DNA from: Tetragonia tetragonoides
Taxonomy: Eukaryota; Streptophyta; Magnoliopsida; Caryophyllales; Aizoaceae
Assembly (NCBI GenBank): GCA_038025085.1
Contig: CM076143.1
Location: forward strand, 35,176,501-35,240,500
Direction: 5' to 3'
Length of the DNA stretch: 64,000 nt
In this document: piece after piece, positions 1-11,294 of the stretch
Numbering within the stretch: the first letter of the stretch is position 1
Layout of the letters: each line of letters opens with the position of its first letter
The notes under the pieces: generated by a model
Seen by the model: only the letters and a program-made list of their open reading frames with translations
Told to the model about the DNA's origin: nothing
Databases searched by the model: none
Program-made: the position numbers and the translations under genes

Positions 1-3000
1 TCGACAGGGGGGTCATCTGCATGCTATGAGACCTTATCCGAGACCCTTAACAAAGGAAGGGTCACCTTCATCCCTCCTTTGCCTGTAAGAAGGAGGCTAA
101 CCTTTGATTGGGTAAAGGACACACCCAGCAAAGCTTTGGGTCTTCCATTTGGACAAGAGCATCGCCATCCAGAAGATGAGGAGCTCCACAATGTCAATAA
201 TGCAATTCAAGATGCAAACTTTGACCCAACTAAGTTGATCACTCTAAACGAGGGTCAACTCGCAAAGCAAAAACGCACCATAAGCTGGACGGGAGCCAAC
301 AGAAAGAAGATCAAAATCATGATCTCCGAAGAGTCCAAGCCTGACACCGACACTGACTCCGACCGGATTGAGTCTGATTCTGAAAACGAGTCTAATATAG
401 TAGAGTCGGGTGGTCCACCCAAATCTATGTTTAATTATGTTTGCAAGTCTAATAATGTTAAAGCCAATAGTAATGGCTCAGTTGATGTTCCAGATTCCTC
501 TATCAATGAAATGAATACTGATTCTGCTTACTTCTTGGATTACTTAGTAGCTAATAATTCAAAAGCTGAACAAGAATTGCCCAAAGAAGTAACTAAAGCA
601 CTATTAGAGCTTGAACAAAAGACTTCAATTATGGAAGAAACGGAATTAACGAATCTTGCAAGCGATCAAGAGTCGCGCCAAGTGCGCATTGGCTTATCGT
701 TAACTCCCAAAGAGCGAGAAAGCTTTACAAATCTCTTAAAAGAATACATAGACGTTTTCGCTTGGTCCTACAAAGATATGCCGGGAATAAGTCGTGAGAT
801 AGCACAGCAAACAATACCGCTCAATCCTGATTCAAAACCGGTGAAGCAAAAACTTCGGTGAATGAAACCTGAGTGGACACTAAAAATCAAAGAAGAGGTA
901 CAGAAACAACCCGCATTAGGTTTTTCTAAGGTCGTTCAATATCCAGAATGGGTTGCTAATATAGTGCCCGTTCCAAAAAAGGATGGCCAAGTAAGGATGT
1001 GCGTCGATTTCAGATATCTAAACAAGGCAAGTCCAAAGGACGACTTTCCTTTTCCACATATAGACGTACTGGTGGACAATACCGCAGGACATGCCCTCAT
1101 ATAATCCATGGACGGCTATGTAGGGTATAACCAAATACAAATGGCCGAAGAAGATATGATGAAAACCACCTTCATAACCCAATGGGGAACATATTGCTAT
1201 ACCGTCATGCCTTTTGGGTTGAAGAATGCGGGAGCAACATACCAAAGAACCGCAACATCCCTTCTACATGACATGATACACAAGGAAGCCGAGGTGTATG
1301 TAGACGATATGATCATCAAATCCAAGGAGAGAGAAGGGCATGTACCCTCTCTAAAGAAATTCTTCGACAGGCTTCGGAACTACAATATGAGATTAAATCC
1401 TCAAAAGTGCGCATTTGGAGTAACTTCTGGCAAGCTTTTAGGATTCGTCATAAGCACGAAAGGCATTGAAATTGATCCTACCAAAATCAAAGCTATAAGA
1501 GATATGCCATCTCCCAAAAATGAAAAGGAGATAAGAGGATTCTTAGGACGGCTCCAATATATAAGTCGATTCATATCCAAATTGACTATTACATGCGAGC
1601 CCATCTTTAAAAAGCTCAAAAAGGACACTAAATCTACTTGGGATGATCAATGCCAACAAGCCTTCGACAAGATCAAGGAGTATCTAGCTAATCCACCCGT
1701 ATTGGTTCCACCAATTCAGGGAAAGCCACTTATGCTATACCTAACAGTCACAGAAACTGCCATGGGTGCTATGTTGGCCCAAAAGCTGGAGAATGATGAA
1801 AAGGCAATATACTACCTTAGCAAGAAGTTCTTAGAATACGAAACACGCTACTACACACTAGAGAAAACATGTCTCGCATTGGTCACTGCAACGAAGAAGC
1901 TTCGACACGATATGCTATAACATTCTATCCATATAAAGTCAAGGATGAATCCACTAAAGTACTTGTTCAAAAAACCCATTCTTAGTGGAAGAATAGCAAG
2001 GTGGACTGTCACGCTTTCAGAATTCGATCTAACTTTTGAACACCAAAAGGCGATCAAAGGACATGCCATTTCTGAACATCTCGCTGAAAACCCAGTTAAT
2101 AGTGAAGATGCTACACATGACTTTCCCGATGAAGGAATACTGAGTGTCGAAGAAACCACTTGGAAGTTATACTTCGACGGAGCATCAAAACAAAAAGGTT
2201 ATGGCGTAGGAGTATTATTAGTCAGCCCAGAAGGTGCACATACTCCCATAGCAGTCAAAATAAACCACGAGGTAACTATCAACGGCGCCGAATATGAAGC
2301 ATGCATCATTTGTTTAGAAGCGGCAATAGAACTACAAATTAAGGATCTAAGGGTATATGGAGATTCAACTCTCATAATAAATCAACTCTCCAGAAAAGGG
2401 AGAGTGAAAAGGGAATCCCTGCCACCTTACTAGGAATATCTTGTAAAGAAAGGCAAATATTTCACTCATGTCCGTTTTACGTACCTTCCTAGAGATGACA
2501 ACCAGTTCGCGGATGCCTTAGCAAAGATGGCCTCCATGATAAATATTCCAGATGATGTAATCTCCATGCCCATTCACATTCAAAGGCGCACTGAGCCCGC
2601 CTTTTGTAATGCACTCGAAGTATGCATCGATGAGGAGGAAGAAGAGGAATGGTTTACCGACATTCTCAATCTACTAGCCAAAGGTGATTACCCTCCGCAA
2701 TCGACACCTAGGGCACAAAGATCTTTAAGAAGACTAGCCGCACAATACATACATGTGCAAGGTAAACTTTATAAAAAGACACCACAACGGCTAAGTCTTT
2801 TATGTCTAAAGGAACGTGAAGCAAGCAAAGTCATGAGCGACATACATAATGGCGTATGTGGTCCTCACATGAATGGACTAACCTTGGTCAAGAAAATCCT
2901 ACGGCAAGGATACTATTGGACTACAATGGAGAATGATTGTATCGAATACTTGAGAAAGTGCACACGCTGCCAATTCCACGCCAATTTACAACATAGACCT

Positions 3001-3838
3001 CCTACTCCTCTACATACATTACCCTCACCATGGACGTTCTCTGCATGGGGCATTGACATCATTGGAAAAATCTCCCCTACAAAAAAAGGAGGCCATGAAT
3101 ATATACTAGACGCAATAGATTATTTCACCAAATGGGTTGAAGCTCGTTCGTATGCAAGAATAGCGTCAAAGCACGTGGAAAAGTTCATACATGACAACAT
3201 CATTACCAGATATGGAGTACCCCACGAAATCATAAGTGATCACGGGACCCAATTCAAAAAGGATGTTGCCGAACTTTTCACTATGTTTAAAATTCAACAT
3301 TGACAGTCTTCACCTTATAGGCCACAAACAAATGGAGTCGTAGAGTCCGCAAACCAGAACGTGAAGCAAATGATAGCGAAGATGACGGAAAACTATGAAG
3401 ATTGGCCCGACAAGCTACAATTCGCCTTATGGGGGTATAGAAGCACTATTCGATCCTCAACAGGAGCAACGCATTATTCTTTAGTATACGGAATGGAGGT
3501 AGTACTCCCGGTCGATTTAGAAATCCCTTCTTTAAGAATAGCTTTAGAAAGTGAAGTACCCGAAGTAGATTGGGTCCAAGCCCGGTATGACCAATTGGTT
3601 TTGCTAGATGAAAGACGACTAAATACCCTACATTATGACCATGTCTACCAAGCAAGGATGGCAAGACACTTTGATCAACAATTCAAGTCTAGAGGACTAA
3701 AAGAAGGAGACTTAGTCCTAAAAGAGGTAAGACCAATTGTAGTCGACCCTCGGGGAAAGTTCAAGCCTTATTGGGCCGGCCCATACATTATCAAGACGAT
3801 ATTATCCGGTGGAGCGGTAAAATTAATGGATTTAGACG

Positions 3839-3875
<37 letters not shown>

Positions 3876-3936
3876 TTGGTTTTACGAACTACATTGGCCT
3901 GATTTCGCATGGAAATGTAATAAAATGAATCTCTAA
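1..3936 (+). pseudogene. Tat gag-pol polyprotein, 3' part (RT, RNase H, second RNase H, integrase), with five stops
   Basis: One reading frame is open from base 1 to 3936 apart from five stops (859, 1102, 1918, 2431, 3301); there is no frameshift. The 5' third is the acidic spacer before RT. RT spans about 900-1450, with MCVDFR, VMPFGLKNAG and the catalytic YVDDM at 1297-1311. RNase H follows (about 1690-1920). A second, archaeal-type RNase H lies at about 2160-2530 (YFDGAS, GAEYEA, YGDST), a Tat hallmark. Integrase has an HH-CC zinc site (HNGVCGPHMNG, CTRC), then the DDE core: D in WGIDIIG, D in SDHGTQF, E in NGVVESANQN just after the last stop. A run of 31 A codes poly-lysine at 3841-3871 where related copies have non-homopolymer sequence. 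The stops make it non-functional. Several (CGA to TGA, CAG to TAG) look like cytosine deamination. Confidence 0.93.
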
Positions 3937-4186
3937 AGGAGTTTTAATCCATTCGATTAATGAAAAAATAAGCAAGTCTTTCATGAATATGGCTAAAGTC
4001 CATTACATGCTCAAATAAAAAAAAAAAAAGGGAAAAGTGCAATAATAAATAAATAAAAGCGCTATTCTAAGCTACATCTAGTTGGGCATGCAAACCTGTT
4101 ATTTGAATTATACTACTAAGCACAAAAAGAACAAGACTTGCTAGACGACTTGAGGTGGACTACTCCTCTTCGTCTTTAACTTCGGG
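3937..4186. other. Spacer between integrase and antisense gene 2 of element A
   Basis: AT-rich, non-coding 250 bp between two convergent genes (polyprotein on +, gene 2 on -). It contains an A-rich run near 4017-4030. I see no clear signal beyond possible overlapping 3' ends of the two transcripts. Confidence 0.5.
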
Positions 4187-5715
4187 CTATTGGACGGGCT
4201 CGCTAGGCTCATCAAGTTTCATTCGTTCTTTTGGAGCCCATCTTTCCCTACCATAGCTAGAAGAGGCCTCGTGATCATTGGGACTAATGGGAGCTACTTG
4301 CTTGGCCGACTGGGCCCGGATTCTTCCTCTTCTTAGATTGGGCCTTTGCCTTGCCTTTTCCCTTACCCTTAGTTTGTGGCTTGGAAGGATTAGCGAGCCT
4401 ATCAATGGGAGTTATCCTTATACCGCTTGGCTCATCATGTTTGCGGGCTTTGAATAACTCCCTTTCCTCTTCTAGGAGCCTTGGGTTGACTTGATGGTCA
4501 CCACTCCAAATCCATTCCTCATAAAAGCTAGATAACCCGTTTGAATGCGGGTATACCGGCTTAGTCCACACCTGGCGACGGTTCCAGTGTCGTTCCTAGT
4601 TAGACACCAAGGAGGATGTTAAGGGCCTTTGGCAAGGAGGTTCACAACTTACATTCGGGATCCTTTGCGTTAAGCCGTATTGGTGGAAGAGGCGATTCAG
4701 CAAGAACAACGTCAAAGTATACAAACCAATGATCCTCGTAAAGGGAACTTTCTCACTACACCCTACAATTTTTGTGGTACGCCACCACGGGACGAACCAA
4801 GCCGGTTGGATGTCGGTGTAGAAATATGCTATCCACTCCTCCCGAGATGATTCAGAGAAATTTCGGCGCCTCACCAGAAAGTGCTTAGGGAGGAACTTCC
4901 TAGTGTCAATGGGAGCCTCAAGCAAGTGGAGTCTCTCTTGAAGCTATATCTACACAAAAACAACAAAAGAAAAATTCAAGTCAATACAAGATGAGAATTT
5001 CATCAAATAAAGTTAAATCCACAAAGATTAAGTCTTTATCACAAAACTTACTTGAAGGAGTAAAGGGCTCCCGGTAAAGGGCTCTTGAGGATTTCTCTTG
5101 TGCCTATCTAAAGCAAGGATTGTCTCTCCCACGACCAAGTGTATAGGAGACTTATCCCATTGAATTTGCTCGGTCACCCTACGAAGGCAAGCTTTGCCCC
5201 TATTGATGGTCAACTTCTTCCCGGAGGGAACAAGAGCATCTTCGTTACCACCAACAAAAAAATAACGATGGAGGAGGCAAAATACAAAGGCACGCTTCTT
5301 GTACCTCATATCCATCGCATCCTGGGCCCTGGAGGTGAAGAAAGTCACGAGCTTGGCAAGATCAATGTCCTCACCATGAAGCACTTGACCTGCTTGATGG
5401 GGAGACAACCCGAGGTGCCTTTGAAAATCATTCACAAAAGCGTTGCCCAAGTAAGGAACGGCGGGAGGGCTTTCGGTTGGAAAGCCAATGATATCGGAGA
5501 ACTCCTCCACCAACGGGCACATCTCATGAGCACCAAAAACGGAAAACATGAAACTTTGGGTCCCAAAACTAAATGGAAGCATGAAGAAAGTCCCACAAAA
5601 TCTTAACTTGTTTGAGGTGAAAGAAGGCATTAAGATGGAAAGGGGTAAGCTCTAATCTCTCCTTTATCGTCATGGAGGCCAACCAAGCATCAAAGGCATC
5701 ATCAAAATTCACCAT
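4187..5715 (-). pseudogene. Antisense gene 2 of element A, plant mobile domain/DUF7745-like
   Basis: Reads from ATG at 5715 on the minus strand. Exon 1 ends at 5052 after SPLLLQ. A 102-base intron (GT at 5051, AG at 4950) separates it from exon 2, which opens with a nonsense codon. Shared blocks with the copies at 28764 and 36625 are FHLNA(F/L)FHLKQV, MCPLVEEF, LGLSPHQA, RAFVFCLLHRY and GSPLLLQ. The tail is lysine-rich and low-complexity. The gene is broken by a stop and a one-base shift near 5545, a stop at the start of exon 2, and a further shift near 4400. The family looks like the retroelement-associated plant mobile domain or DUF7745 group. That is my reading of the motif pattern, not a search, and the biochemical role is unknown. 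Confidence 0.72.
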
Positions 5716-5800
5716 TGTTAAGATTAAGGATTTTCTCTAAATGAATTTTCTCTCTCTAAGAGCTCAAAGTAAGTGGTAAGAAGAGAAGAGAAGGAAACCC

Positions 5801-6180
5801 GACTATATAGAGGTCATGGTTGGATTCTCGTCGAAAAATTAAGGAAATTCAGACAACTGACGAAAAAGGGGCCAGGCGACCTCTCAGCTAGTCCGGACGG
5901 CTTAGCCATTAGGACAAGCGGCTGAGCTGCTCCAGCCAGCAGTATGACCGCTGGGACAAGCGGCCAAACCACTAGCCCAAGCGGTAACCGCTAGCTCAAG
6001 CGGTAACCGCTAGCTCAAGGAGTAACCGCTAGCCCAAGTGGCATAGCCGCTTGCCCAAGCGGTAACCGCTAGCTCAAGCGGTAACCGCTAGCTCAAGGGG
6101 TAACCTCTAGCCCAAGCGGCATAGCCGCTGGAGCTCTAGCATAGCCGCTAGGAGCTCTAGCGGTCACCCTGTATAGGCGC
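5801..6180 (-). promoter_or_regulatory. Upstream module of antisense gene 2 (A): TATA-like box and AGCGGT/ACCGCT repeats
   Basis: On the minus strand a CTATATAG box lies near 5802-5812, about 90 bases before the ATG. Further upstream (5870-6170) there are many copies of a roughly 20-base unit containing the perfect inverted repeat AGCGGTAACCGCT, alternating with AGCTCAAG or AGCCCAAG. The same motif class precedes gene 1 of this element and both genes of element C. Promoter function is inferred. Confidence 0.55.
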
Positions 6181-6668
6181 CTGGTGTGTTATTTTGCGAG
6201 AGGCCTTGGTCCACCCGACCCCACCGCTGGACCGAGCTCTACCTTCCTAATCCTCACTTGGACAGATTTTGGAAGCCTTCCCTTAGATGTTTCTTACCAT
6301 TAATTTTGGCTCTTGCCACTTTTCTATTTATTCCCTTTTTATTTTCATTCCTTCTTTTTATTTTGATTATCAAGTTCCACTTTTATTCCTTTTATTTTCT
6401 GATTCTTTATTTTCTTTATTAATATTTTCCCTTTTAATTATCTTTTCCTATTTTTCTTTTTTTTTTACTCTATTTTTATTTTTTAAGGGAAGGGGTACCC
6501 CAAATGTGATAAATTTTCGAATGTCGTGATTTGTGATTTCCCATTCGGAACATGGATGATTAAATTCACATATGGGCATTTGCGTGACAGTTTTGTGCGT
6601 GAATAAAATGCAATATTTATAGCAGGTTTAATACAAGCCCGAAAGTTCGACATGCACTACAACAAATA
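6181..6668. other. T-rich spacer between antisense genes 1 and 2 of element A
   Basis: About 490 bp, very T-rich between 6300 and 6490. The apparent open frames here are low-complexity Phe/Leu/Ile/Ser readings of the T tract, not genes. It may hold the 3' untranslated end of gene 1. Confidence 0.5.
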
Positions 6669-9600
6669 TCACTGGCCATCTTCGCCAGTACTCGAACCCG
6701 CCTGAGACGACACTCTGGGTCCACTCGATGATAGAGCACCTGCAGGACCGGGCTGAGACATCGCCCAAGATCTAAGGTCAAAAGAAAATAATGAAGTCGT
6801 CAAGTAAGCGAGATCCAGTGAATGGCGCGGTGGCTCTGACATGCCGGGATAGCCGCCATACCCCGTAGTCTCCTGACTCCAAGAACCCCTTAGAGGGACT
6901 GGAGGATACATGGGCATATGATATCCCGGATACCCCATATAGGGAGGCGGTGCAGGCCACTACGGAAGATAAGGCACTTGGGGCTGGTTCCCCGTATCCA
7001 CTCTAGCTCGAGGCGTCCCCTGACGCACCTCCGTACTCTCCTGCCTAGGAGGAGGACGCTGCGGTGTAGACACCAACTCCGAAGCACGAATAATTGGAGG
7101 CCTAGGAGGCCTCACGACAAGAACAGGCTACAAAATGAGCTCAAGGTCACAAAATAACAAAAAATTCAAATCAAGCACTATTACTTGAAATGAACATACC
7201 TCACGAACGTCGGACCGATGACTCGTGCATACACTCTGAGACGCGAACATGGAAATCCAATTCTTAAAGGCTTGCATGCCCCTATAGATCTTCCGTGTCT
7301 CAGCAGCATCCAACTGTGCACATAAAGAAACGAGTCAGTATAAATACAAAGGAAACATTGCAAATTACAATGGATTCTCACTTACTCCCCTACAACCAGT
7401 TGGTAGAGGCAATCCCTCAACCTTCTCATCGAGACTACGAAACTCAGGAATCAATATAACCTGAGGAGACCCGTCGGCTCCTGTATAACTCACCGACATG
7501 GTAGAAGGAGTAGGACACGGAGAAGAGGCAGTCGCATGAGACGACGAAGAACTCACAGCACTCTGCAAAATGTAAAAATATTAGACACATTTCTAAATTT
7601 CCAAACGAAATTAAGAAACAAAAGTACATTACTTATCGGGTTGGTAGAGAAGTTGGGGCACAACCGAGCCACAACAAACTCGGTATATGCCACCATGAGA
7701 TCCACCCCAGGATCAGCTGGAAGTAAATACTCAGGGGCATTCGCCCCAACAGTAGCTGCCCTCGCCTGCTCCACGGTAAGGTGACGAACGTAAAGCATAG
7801 AATCCAGAGGATCCAAAGGAATCCTCGGAGCCGGAAGGTCGGAGAAAGTCTGCCTAATCAGTCTCTCTCCCAAAAACCACTCAAAACCGAAAGGACCCTC
7901 AATAAGGATCCTCCTCTCGTCATACTCCCTAGCACCCAAAAAACTGTCCCAGAGACCCGGGAGGAAATCCGTCCAGGGGAACCAGTCGACCTACAAAAGC
8001 AAAGGATGAGCACACAAAAGTACGAAAAGGACGATAAAAGCACAAAATAGAATCGCTTACATCCTGAGCGGTCAAGGGATATATCGCCTCCCTAAGAGCG
8101 TGCAGCGTAGTAAATGGGCAAGACACCCGTCCCCTCCAGGTCTGCATTGCTGGAAAGGACAAGTCCCCTGTCTCGAGAAGAGGGGCAAGGTAGGAGAAAT
8201 TCTCGTAAAACCAAATCTAGGACATGCAAAGCACATGGATTAGGCGTAAGTTATGAGTAAAAGCCAAAGACACAAAGTAAAAGAAGGGTAAAAGGAAATT
8301 ACCTCCATAACCTTCCAATAACCGACTAAGGAGACGCGAGACGCGCCCTCCTCTCCACTAAGGCGGCTGGACTGCCTTAAACACCATAAAAGACAAGATT
8401 ATGCGGGAAGACCCAGTTGTACTCCGCAACCCTATCCAAATCCCTCAAGCACGGGAAATAGCGGACATGGTACCTACTAGCTTTATCTGAAAAGACGGAA
8501 CAAGCTAGAACATAGGCCAAGAAAAAGCGAGCGTGCTGCTCCGCCGTGACCTTCTTCAACTTCCTCTGGGTTTGTCAAGAACTGGACCATAACGTCAATC
8601 CGGCCATACTCCCTACCATCCCACCATGGCATCTCCACTCACATCTCCATAAGTGATAGGAGTACCAGTGCAAGGCAGCCCGGAAATGAGACCGAACTCG
8701 AAAGGGGTGATCATGATCTCACGCATAGGAAAATGAAAAGTACTGGTAGTATCCCGATACCGCTCCGCAAGACCTCTAACAAGCAAGTGGTCGGAGCGCT
8801 CAGCAGAAGCGATGGACGCTAAAAAGTAACCAAAGCCACAACGCTCCACAATAGCGTTGACCGAAGGAGTCACGTACCTACGGGCTTTCTCGAAACCCGA
8901 AAGGCTACCGTAACCCCGCATGGTAGTGTCGACATCCTATGCAACACAATAATTACTAGACAATTAGCTAGGCGATCCTAGTAACAACTACTAGTCTCCG
9001 GTTTAGTCCTAAATTTTTACAACTCGTAAAATTTAGCATTTTAGCTAAACCAATATGACATGAGTGAGTTTTAAAGAGAACGAATTTCACACAAGTTTTT
9101 TTCTTCACAAATATACTAAAAAAAACCATCTACCACAACAACAAAAATATACTTCACTCAAGTTTATTTTCACAAAATGTATATGATAATTGCAACGAGA
9201 ATAAATTTCATACAAATTTATCCTCCACCATTAAAGATGAATTTCACGCAAATTCATTCTTCACATGAAAAATATATAAATACAAGAAACCTACGGGAAT
9301 TCACAAATTAGCAAGAAAAATAATTTCACGCAAATTGACTTTTCCACATTTAGCTACACTACATTTCTCAACCTAAAAATTCTGTGTTTGCATACACATG
9401 ATTTTCTAACTGTAAAAGAGCAAAGAAAAAAAAAGGATGACATACTTGACATTTGGTACCAACGGTAACCAAATGCTGCATCTTCTTGAAAACAAGATCG
9501 CTGGGCTCCCAGCGATCGGTAGGATGAAAATCACTACCAGTGAATTCGTCCTGGACTAACCGGTGCTCACCCACACGGTTATGGGGTATACCGGAAACGA

Positions 9601-9684
9601 AAACCCGAGTGAAAACATTTGGGCCTCATGAACTACCATCTCTTGCTCCTTCCTTTTCCTACCTCCTCTATGTTTAGGAGCCAT
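6669..9684 (-). pseudogene. Antisense gene 1 of element A: plant mobile domain (aminotransferase-like), seven exons
   Basis: ATG at 9684 (MAPKHRGG). Exons by GT/AG sites: 9684-9446, 8936-8303, 8216-8061, 7990-7633, 7562-7386, 7313-7200, 7127-6669. Exon 2 carries the plant mobile domain signature TSTFHFPMREIMITPFEF followed by GLPC. Exon 4 carries EGPFGFEWFLGERLIRQ, exon 5 ends EGLPLPTGCRG, and exon 7 is a Pro/Tyr/Gly-rich tail. The same exon order is seen at 25505-28267 and 33327-36063. Arabidopsis relatives of this domain (MAIN, MAIL1) are nuclear proteins involved in silencing and meristem maintenance, and the domain is known in plant transposons. Frameshifts in exons 1 and 2 and a stop in exon 7 disable this copy. 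The gene is antisense to gag-pol. Confidence 0.8.
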
Positions 9685-9924
9685 GGATGAAGAGCAAAAG
9701 TGGAGTTTTTGAAAATTTGAGTGAAACTCACAAATTCACACAATTTTGAATTTTGACACTCAAAAACACAAGAACAACGAACAAAATCAAGTTCTACTAA
9801 GAACTTTGAGTAAGAAAACCTCAAGATTTAGAGCTAGGCGCTTTGATGGAGGTTGAGAGCTTTGAAGAAAAATGGAGGAGAGAGAAATGAGAAGGCAAAA
9901 TGGGGAAGATGACCCATTTCGGAC

Positions 9925-10215
9925 TCCCCTTTCCTTTTTATGCACACACCCGTTGAAAACCTAGTAGCCGATCAAACCGCATAGGTGGACGATCAGACCA
10001 CCCAGCTGGCGGTTAAACCGCAAGACAGGCGGCTTGGCCGCTAGTCCTAACGGCTTGACCGTTTGGGTGAGCGGTTCAACCGCTCCACCAAGCGTCGTTG
10101 CCGCTCCACCAAGCGTCGTTGCCGCTACACCAAGTGGTTCAGCCGCTCCACCTAGCGGTTCGACCGCTTGACATGGCGGCTTGACCGCCTGACCCACTCT
10201 CTCTCTCATGACGTT
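9925..10215 (-). promoter_or_regulatory. Upstream module of antisense gene 1 (A): TATA-like box and GCGGTT/ACCGC repeats
   Basis: A GCATAAAAAGG box reads on the minus strand near 9933-9943, about 250 bases before the ATG. Behind it (9960-10210) is a cluster of GCGGTT, ACCGCT and GCCGCT half-sites, including AGCGGTTCAACCGCT and a duplicated unit with AAGCGTCGTTGCCGCT. This is the same motif class as upstream of gene 2. Function is inferred from position and recurrence. Confidence 0.5.
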
Positions 10216-10420
10216 TTAAGGGCCATTTGTTCAAAATAAATGGGCCCCGCGCGAGGCCCATCGCAGTTATTTGCGCGCCAAAGTCCGTTTATGAAAGCAG
10301 GACTACTTGAAACGCACAGGTTTGTACATTTATACTCGGTTAAATGGCATGGGCTCGCACCCGACCTAAGGTCTTAGCAACATTTTATTACACTTTACAA
10401 TAACATTTACTACCCATCTT

Positions 10421-11150
10421 ATTTCTAACGAAATACTTTTATTGTGTAACCTACAACACAGGGTTCCCCTTCGACTGAAAATCGAAGGACGTTTATTGTT
10501 TGACCTACAGCACAGGGTCACCCTTCGATTAAAAATCGACAGATTTTATCATCACTCTTATTTCTAACGAAATACTTTTATTGTGTAACCTACAGCACAT
10601 GGTTCCTTTTCGATTGAAAATCGAAGGACGTTTATTGTTTGACCTACAGCACAAGGTCAACCTTCGACTAAAAATCGAAGGATTTTTATCATCACTGTTA
10701 TTTCTAACGAAATACTTTTATTGTGTAACTTACAGCACACGGTTCCCCTCGACTGAAATTTGAAGGACGTTTATTGTTTGACCTACAACATAGGGTCACC
10801 CTTCGACTAAAAATCGAAGGATTTTTATCATTACTCTTATTTCTAACGAACTTTTTTTTTTGTGTAACCTACAGCATAGGGTTCCCCTTCGACTAAAAAT
10901 CGAAGGTCATTTATTGTGTAACCTACAGCATAGGGTTCCCTTTCGACTGATAATCGAAGGACATTTATTGTGTGAGCTACAGCATAGGGTTCCCCTTTGA
11001 CTGATAATCGAAGGATTTCTTATCATTTATTACCTATCTTATTTCTAATGAAATGTTTTTATTGTGTGACCTATAGCATAGGGTCTCTCCGTTCAGCTGA
11101 TAATTGAAGGAATTTTATTATGTGACCTATAGCATGGGGTCAAATAGACC
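10421..11150. repeat. Tandem repeat array in the 3' region of Tat element A
   Basis: ATTTCTAACG recurs at 10421, 10560, 10700 and 10839 (period about 140 bp), then ATTTCTAATG at 11041. Each unit contains two related half-units of about 65-70 bp with CCTACAGCA and an inverted repeat CCTTCGA-(7 nt)-TCGAAGG that can form a hairpin. Tandem repeats just before the 3' LTR are typical of Tat/Ogre elements and are a known source of plant satellites. Confidence 0.9.
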
Positions 11151-11280
11151 GGGGAAATTATTACTTTGACCTAAAAATGATTGTTTATCTCCAACTGATT
11201 GTCACCTCATTCAGTTTGCCTGTTTTATTGCAGGCATTGGCACAGGAATACTTTGACCTTCGGTCTATTCGAGCTCGGCC

Positions 11281-11294
11281 AAAGTAGGGGCTTC
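11281..11294 (+). other. Polypurine tract of element A
   Basis: AAAGTAGGGGCTTC lies immediately before TGTAGACACC, the 5' terminus of the LTR. The same tract, reverse-complemented, borders the Tat LTRs ending at 31896 and 63987. It would prime plus-strand DNA synthesis. Confidence 0.85.

Noticed and set aside
1018..1245. 75-codon minus-strand frame over the RT of element A
   Set aside because: Shadow of the RT coding sequence; its complement carries the conserved RT blocks.
5139..5606. 155-codon plus-strand frame
   Set aside because: It lies opposite antisense gene 2 of element A, whose motifs recur in two other copies; the plus frame has no counterpart there.
5870..6170. Short regularly spaced repeats resembling a CRISPR array
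   Set aside because: Units are near-identical tandem copies without unique spacers, in plant DNA, upstream of a retroelement gene.
10581..10763. 60-codon frame in the tandem array
   Set aside because: The frame follows the 140-bp repeat and appears only because one unit lacks a stop.
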